A DNA stretch of 64,000 nucleotides from Benincasa hispida (Eukaryota; Streptophyta; Magnoliopsida; Cucurbitales; Cucurbitaceae): positions 38,899,128 to 38,963,127 of the forward strand of contig NC_052349.1 in the NCBI RefSeq assembly GCF_009727055.1. Direction: 5' to 3'. Below the pieces are notes generated by a model that worked only from the letters and a program-made list of their open reading frames with translations, did not search any database and had not been told where the DNA came from. The position numbers and the translations under genes were made by a program. This document shows, piece after piece, positions 59,108 through 64,000 of this stretch (its first letter is position 1; the number at the start of each line of letters is the position of its first letter).

Positions 59108-60001
59108 ATGACTCAAAATCAAATTGATACCATTTCAGTAAAGGTTCAGCTAAAATTTGAGCCATCACACGGTTTGATTGATTTAAGAAGAAAGTATTTT
59201 TAAAAAAATCAGTTTTATTTAAACATTTTTTTTTATCAAAACGGTTTAAAATACACTTTAAAATCTATTTTAAGCGGCTGCTAAACATTCCAATTTTTTC
59301 TAAATGACTTATTTTTTAAATTAAAGGAAAAAAAATACATTTTTGGTTCCTAGGTTTTAAGTATAGTTTCTATTTAGTCCATAGGCTTCAAAATATTACA
59401 CATTTAGCTCTTAAGTTTTGAGTTTGATTTCAATATAGTCCCTGAGTTTCAAAATGTTACAATTTTACCCTTGACATTTGAGTTTTGCTTCAATTTGGTC
59501 CTTATGTTTCAAGTTTTACACTTTTAAACTTGATTATTCACTAAATATTCATTTTCTGTCTTTTATTAATTTATGTTGACAGATTACAAATCAATAAAGG
59601 AATTGTAATTAATTAAGTTTTACTATTTTTTATCATTTGTAAAATTAAATTGAAGATTTCACTTCATAATTATTTTTAATTAATTAATAGAAAATTATGT
59701 CAATGATTGAAAGTGAGTATTTAATGAAAAATTGAGGTTAAAAAGTAAAATCTCAAAACTTAGGTATCAAATTGAAATGAAATGCAAAATCTCAAGGGTA
59801 AAATATTATAACATTTTGAAACTTAGGAACTAAATTGAAACAAAACTCAAAACTTAAGGAGCAAATGTATAACATTTGAAAACCTAGGGATTAAATAAAA
59901 ACTACGTCTAAAACCTAAGGACCAAAAAGTATTTTACCCTTGAATTAAACACTTAAAAATGTATTCCAAACACACTCTTAATCTCCTACTGAGAAGTTCC
60001 A
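59108..60001 (+). pseudogene. MLP pseudogene: exon 1 split by a transposable element
   Basis: ATG at 59108 opens MTQNQIDTISVKVQLK, the counterpart of the intact MLP start, and then leaves the family at about 59157. The next MLP words (AATCTCCTACTGAGAAGTTCC, the KSPPEKF codons) resume at about 59979 and end near 60001. The inserted 0.8 kb is a foldback element. Nothing matching the rest of exon 1 or exon 2 follows, so the copy is both interrupted and truncated. Confidence 0.75.
59157..59978. mobile_element. Foldback transposable element inside the MLP pseudogene
   Basis: An inner inverted repeat spans about 59325-59945: TTTTTGGTTCCTAGGTTTTA on the left mirrors TAAAACCTAAGGACCAAAAA on the right, with further mirrored blocks such as AAGTTTTGAGTTTGATTTCA / GAAACAAAACTCAAAACTT. 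Arms are about 250 bp. Outside it, AAAACGGTTTAAAATACAC and TTCCAAACACACTCTTAA suggest an older outer element into which the inner one inserted. No transposase. Confidence 0.65.
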
Positions 60002-62001
60002 CTTAATTATTATGTTTTCAAAAGTGCTTCATTAAGAAAAACAAAATTAGCAAATTAAGGCACATAGTACACAAATTAGAAGTAATTTGGTATAATTTAC
60101 CATTAAGAAATTCCACCTTTTTAATACATGTTTGGGAGTGGTTTTTCTATTTTATTTTTGACAACATGTCTTTAATTAATCATTCAAAATTAATTTAATA
60201 TACTGTAATTTTATACGTTTAAATGCAGTTTTAATATTATCAAAATTATTTTCAGATGATTAAGTATGTTATTAAGTAATTTTTAAAATGAAAAAAATAA
60301 TTTTAACCATTATAAATACCAAAAAAACAAGCTGTTTTAAATAAAGCACATGCATTATGGGCCACTTTTTATAGTCTATTTTTTTTTTTTTTTTTTTTTT
60401 TTTTGGCTCGGTGATTTTCAACCTATTTTTACATGCATATGTATTTATTTGGTAGAAAGTAGGCCATTCAAATAAAATAAGGGAAATTGTATTTATGTTA
60501 AATACATTTTAAGAAATCAAAGTCATGTCTTTAGTTTTTCTGTAATTACAAATGTGGCAATTAGATAATAATCAGATAATAATCACATATAAATCAGATA
60601 ACAATCACATAACAATCAAATAACAATCAAAATTTCAGGCGAAAGTTTTTTAACATGTTTCTGGAAAAGTAAAATCTAGGACCACACACTCAATATTCAT
60701 TTTTTTTTTTCTTTTAACAAAAGTTGCAATTGTCTCATAAAATAAAGACTTTCAAGAACTACACCAAGAATTAGTCGAAATTGGGGCAAAAAATTGACAG
60801 TTAAACAGGTGCCAAAATTGAATTCTATCTACTAAACTATAGAAAATATGAAGTGGATAGCTGTTTTTCCTATTTAAAGAGAAAGGAGAATTGGAGAAGT
60901 ATATGTTTTTATTACAAAAAAATTAGGTGCAGTTCATTGTGTAGCTCAAGACAACATCCAATGAAACTATACGAAGTGTCAATTTTTTTTTAAATGAATT
61001 TTTTAATTTTAATTAATGAAATTAGACTACACCTAATTATTACTTTTTTTTTCTTCGATCAATTTTTCAAATAACTAAGTTGACATCATAAAACCAACAC
61101 CAAACTCGTCTAATTGAAGTCTAGCCACTAACACAGATACTGAACAACTTTTCTAGAAATTAGAAATTAGGCCCCGTTTTTAACCATTTCACTTTTGGTC
61201 TTTAGTTTTTAAAAATTAAGACATTCCTCTCGATTTCTTACATTAATTTGTATGTTTCTTAAGTATAATAGTTGAAATTTTAGCTAAATTCTAAAAAAAA
61301 AAAAAAAACTTTTGAAAAAATAATTTTTTTTTTTTAGTTTTCAAAATTTGGCTTGGTTTTTTAAACTATTCATAAAAAGTGATAACAAAATAAGAAATTT
61401 GGAGGTAAAAGTAGTGTCCATAGGCTTAATATTTAACAACAAAAACAAAAAATAAAATGATTACAAAACGAAACCTAAAAGATTTAAATTAGATTATTCC
61501 CTTCAAATATGTAATCTAATTTTTCACTTAATATAAATCATCGATTCATTGATTGACTATCATAGTGATTGATCGCTATATCTTGGGGTCACAAGTAGAC
61601 ATGAGCTGACTTAAATTGGTATACATTGGAATTATTTGTCCTTTTATCAAGCGACGTGTAGTCATACTTCATATATATTTTATAAAAAATATTTAGATGC
61701 ATTTTAAGTTGGATCATCTTTATACAATTTATCTAAGTGTCAAATCACAAATTTTCATGCGACAAACTTTTTCTTAAACGGGTTTCAAATATAGCAAAAT
61801 ATCATTATCTATTAGGGATAGACGGTAACATTTTGTTATATTTGTAAATAAGTAGATTTATTTTTCTATATTCGAAAACAAACATTTTTTAATCTAAAGG
61901 GATGCATAGAAATAGGTGCAACCTGGATTGGGGCCAAATATTATTATTTTTATTCGCAATTGCCCATTCTCAATCTCTTTGCTAGATGTCTTTTTTAGTT
62001 C

Positions 62002-62038
<37 letters not shown>

Positions 62039-62320
62039 CTTTCAAGATTTGTTATTATAATTTGGGCTTTCTTTGCCATGTTGCCTATAATATACAATGG
62101 AAGTAATCTTATTAAATCTCTGTTGGTTAAAATTTTGTGGAAAGATCTGTGAAATAAAAGCATGATTGTTCAAAATTATCCTAATTGCAAGTTGTGTAAC
62201 CTTAGAGTTTAGGGAATTTACAATGGGTTGCAATTTTAAAATGGAAATTTTCAAGTCTGTCTTTTATATATTGAATTTTACATATATGACAAAATATTCA
62301 ATTTTGAAATTTCGAGAAGG
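60002..62320. other. AT-rich intergenic DNA with T homopolymers
   Basis: Long T-runs at 60379-60404 and 62006-62038, and an imperfect ATCAGATAACAATCACATA repeat at about 60568-60630. No gene recognised. Confidence 0.4.
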
Positions 62321-62439
62321 AAAGAGCTAGAGAGAGTTAAGATCTTGAAGTGTTCGTGGAGGGTAACGATGTTGGGGGCTTTCGAAGACTGACATCATCA
62401 ACGAGGCTGATGGCGCTGAGAATGGAAACCCCACGGTAG

Positions 62440-62517
62440 CGGCAGCAGTGGCGTTGGTGATGGCGGGTGGCGATGGTGGTAATGGTGGCGATCGTGGTAG
62501 TGGTGGTGGTGATTCGA

Positions 62518-62549
<32 letters not shown>

Positions 62550-62550
62550 G
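62440..62550. repeat. GGT/GGC-rich simple repeat followed by a T-run
   Basis: About 62440-62512 is imperfect GGTGGY/GATGGY, then a run of about 29 T at 62521-62549. Open on both strands only because it is repetitive. Confidence 0.7.
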
Positions 62551-63128
62551 CCTTTTGCTAAGTCTAAATATAAATTGAAACTAATAGAACACAAAAATCA
62601 ACAACGAAATCATCCACCTTCAAGGATAAGGAGAATAACAAAATCTAGGAAGACCTCATTCCAGACGTAGGAGAATCTGAGAGAGGAAGACAAAATATCT
62701 AAATTATGAACTACTTTATTCGTCTATCGAGAGACTAAAAAAAAAACGTTGATTCGAGTGTCTAGGACTTTAAAGGATTGTGAAAATATTGATTTTTTCT
62801 TATTGTTTTTCTTTTTTTCTTTTTTGTTTTCTAATGGGTGATGAAATCTTTGATGCAACAAACGTTAGCTTCACTTGAATCTAGGTCCTATTTCATAGCC
62901 GTGCTTTCAAATTCGATTTCAAATAAAGATGTGAATTTAATTGATTTGACATAACATCGTGTTCATATACCTGTGGGAAGCTATCAATTATGTTACATTA
63001 GATGAATTAGAAAAATGTATTAGATTAGATTATAATTAAGAAGTGTAGACCTAACAACAGTCAAATATTTCAAAAGTATATTAATAATATATCAAATAGT
63101 AATCAGATGTAAATGTGATAATAAATAC
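62551..63128. other. Intergenic
   Basis: AT-rich, no recognised feature. Confidence 0.35.
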
Positions 63129-63668
63129 TGTTGGGCTTAATCTGATGGACTTTTCTATTTCCTACCAAGGCCCAAACAATGAAGAAAACTAGTCTTGAAA
63201 GCTAAGTGAAACCACGGGCTTTGATTTCTGTGTGCTAAAAGCACAATCTATGTGAAGCTCAAATCTTACCTTACACGTTGAGGGCTGAGATTTAATTGAT
63301 CCACTTACCTCAATCAAAAGCTTTCTAAATGACTAATCTGAATTTTTGTGTTTGCAAGCCAATGTGAGCTCGAGAGAGAAAAGAAAGGTGAGAGGGGAAA
63401 TACTGTCCGATTTCTGATGAAATTTTGAAGAAGATGATGAAGATTTAGCAATGCATGAAGAGTAAAAAGAGGAAGAAGAAGATGAACACCAGTTTTAATG
63501 CCGATTAGCAACAAAATGGCCTACATCCACGGAGGAGCTGGAAATTTATTATTTCTTGCAGAGATCTGGAATTAATACAAAGATAAGTAGCTAGGAACCT
63601 TTATATAGGATTTTTACAAAGTGGTTGTAACAAAATGTAAAGTTTATTTCATACATGTTTTCTTAACA
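63129..63668 (-). mobile_element. 3' LTR of a second Copia element
   Basis: 540 bp from TGTTGGGCTTAATC to TTTTCTTAACA, so the minus strand starts TGTTAAGAAAACATG and ends ...AGCCCAACA. A polypurine tract and Copia RNase H codons lie on its inner side. The other LTR is beyond the window. Confidence 0.7.
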
Positions 63669-63682
63669 AATCTCCACTTTGA
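63669..63682 (-). other. Polypurine tract of the right-end Copia element
   Basis: The minus strand reads TCAAAGTGGAGATT just before the LTR. Confidence 0.65.
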
Positions 63683-63773
63683 AATGAACCTTTACAAGAT
63701 CCAACTCCTCTTTGCTAACCTTTCTTTTTCACCCTTTGTCTTTTAGCTCAAACCTAATGATGTCCAGACATTT

Positions 63774-64000
63774 TTAAAGTTTGAGTTGGGTCACGACTTT
63801 GATCAGCATGTCAGAGGCATTGTCTGAGGTATGTATCTTCAACATTTCTATCCTTTTTCCTTCAATCTATTCATGTATAAATTGATACTTGACATCTATA
63901 TGTTTTGTTCGATTATGATACTGTGGATGCTTAGATAAATGTATGGTACTTTGATTATCACAATAAATCTTTACTGTGTTCTATTTAATACCGAAATCAA
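63774..64000 (-). pseudogene. Copia RNase H C-terminus with in-frame stops
   Basis: Minus strand from 64000 reads FGIK, a stop where Gln is usual, then NTVKIYCDNQSTIHLSKHPQ and HNRTKHIDVKY, the standard Copia RNase H end, followed by a second in-frame stop and SDNASDMLIKV (usually NPADMLTK). It ends at 63774. The rest of pol lies past the window edge. The lineage differs from the 8577-9800 copy in wording and LTR. Confidence 0.85.

Noticed and set aside
61894..62163. Lys- or Phe-rich open frames around a T-run
   Set aside because: Homopolymer translation; no supporting signal.
63314..63514. 66-codon minus-strand frame near the right end
   Set aside because: It lies inside the 3' LTR of the Copia element and has no domain.

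Overview
The window looks like nuclear DNA from a flowering plant, most likely a cucurbit (Cucurbitaceae). The support is GT-AG introns, AT-rich intergenic DNA, dense nested LTR retrotransposons, a plastid-type fructokinase gene with six introns, a major-latex-protein gene, a polcalcin gene and dispersed GATAGAAGTCTATC-type repeats that I associate with cucurbit genomes. The family-level call rests on recognition, not on a search.

Layout. 1-1.5 kb: a minus-strand Copia-type gag with PBS and a short LTR, lying just past the 5' splice site of an unidentified minus-strand first exon (1233-1455). 2.4-23.4 kb: a retrotransposon graveyard. It holds at least six partial or whole copies of one long LTR family (called A here), one copy of a related family (B), two copies of a third LTR type with a terminal hairpin (D), and decayed Copia gag and reverse transcriptase/RNase H remnants. 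23.5-27.6 kb: inverted-repeat (foldback) elements and minisatellites. 28.0-33.2 kb: a complete plastid fructokinase gene in seven coding exons (384 aa), with a tRNA-derived SINE in intron 5. 34.65-35.42 kb: a hAT-type MITE with a perfect 8-bp target duplication. 36.48-44.16 kb: a near full-length decayed Ty3/Gypsy chromovirus (minus strand) with two LTRs, PBS, PPT, gag, protease, RT, RNase H, integrase and chromodomain traces, interrupted by a solo LTR of family B. 45.34-45.59 kb: an intronless polcalcin (two EF hands). 49.8-51.6 kb: a 5'-truncated LINE with its poly(A) tail. 53.1-54.4 kb: an intact two-exon MLP/Bet v 1-like gene. 55.2-55.5 kb: a nuclear copy of plastid trnA(UGC) exon 1 and intron between 49-bp direct repeats. 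58.8-60.0 kb: a second MLP promoter and first exon, split by a transposable element. 63.1-64.0 kb: the 3' end of another minus-strand Copia element that runs off the window.

Only three genes look intact: fructokinase (phosphorylates fructose in the plastid), polcalcin (small calcium sensor, usually pollen-expressed) and MLP (hydrophobic-ligand-binding cytosolic protein). They do not form a pathway or cluster; most of the remaining recognisable sequence is transposon-derived, with stretches of unassigned AT-rich DNA. I found no operon, CRISPR array or bacterial-type defence system. The most unusual signals are structural: paired stem-loops kept in diverged LTRs, a CGATCG-rich 34-bp array inside an LTR, an inverted LTR pair centred near 13063, the plastid DNA insertion flanked by long repeats, and the broken MLP duplicate.
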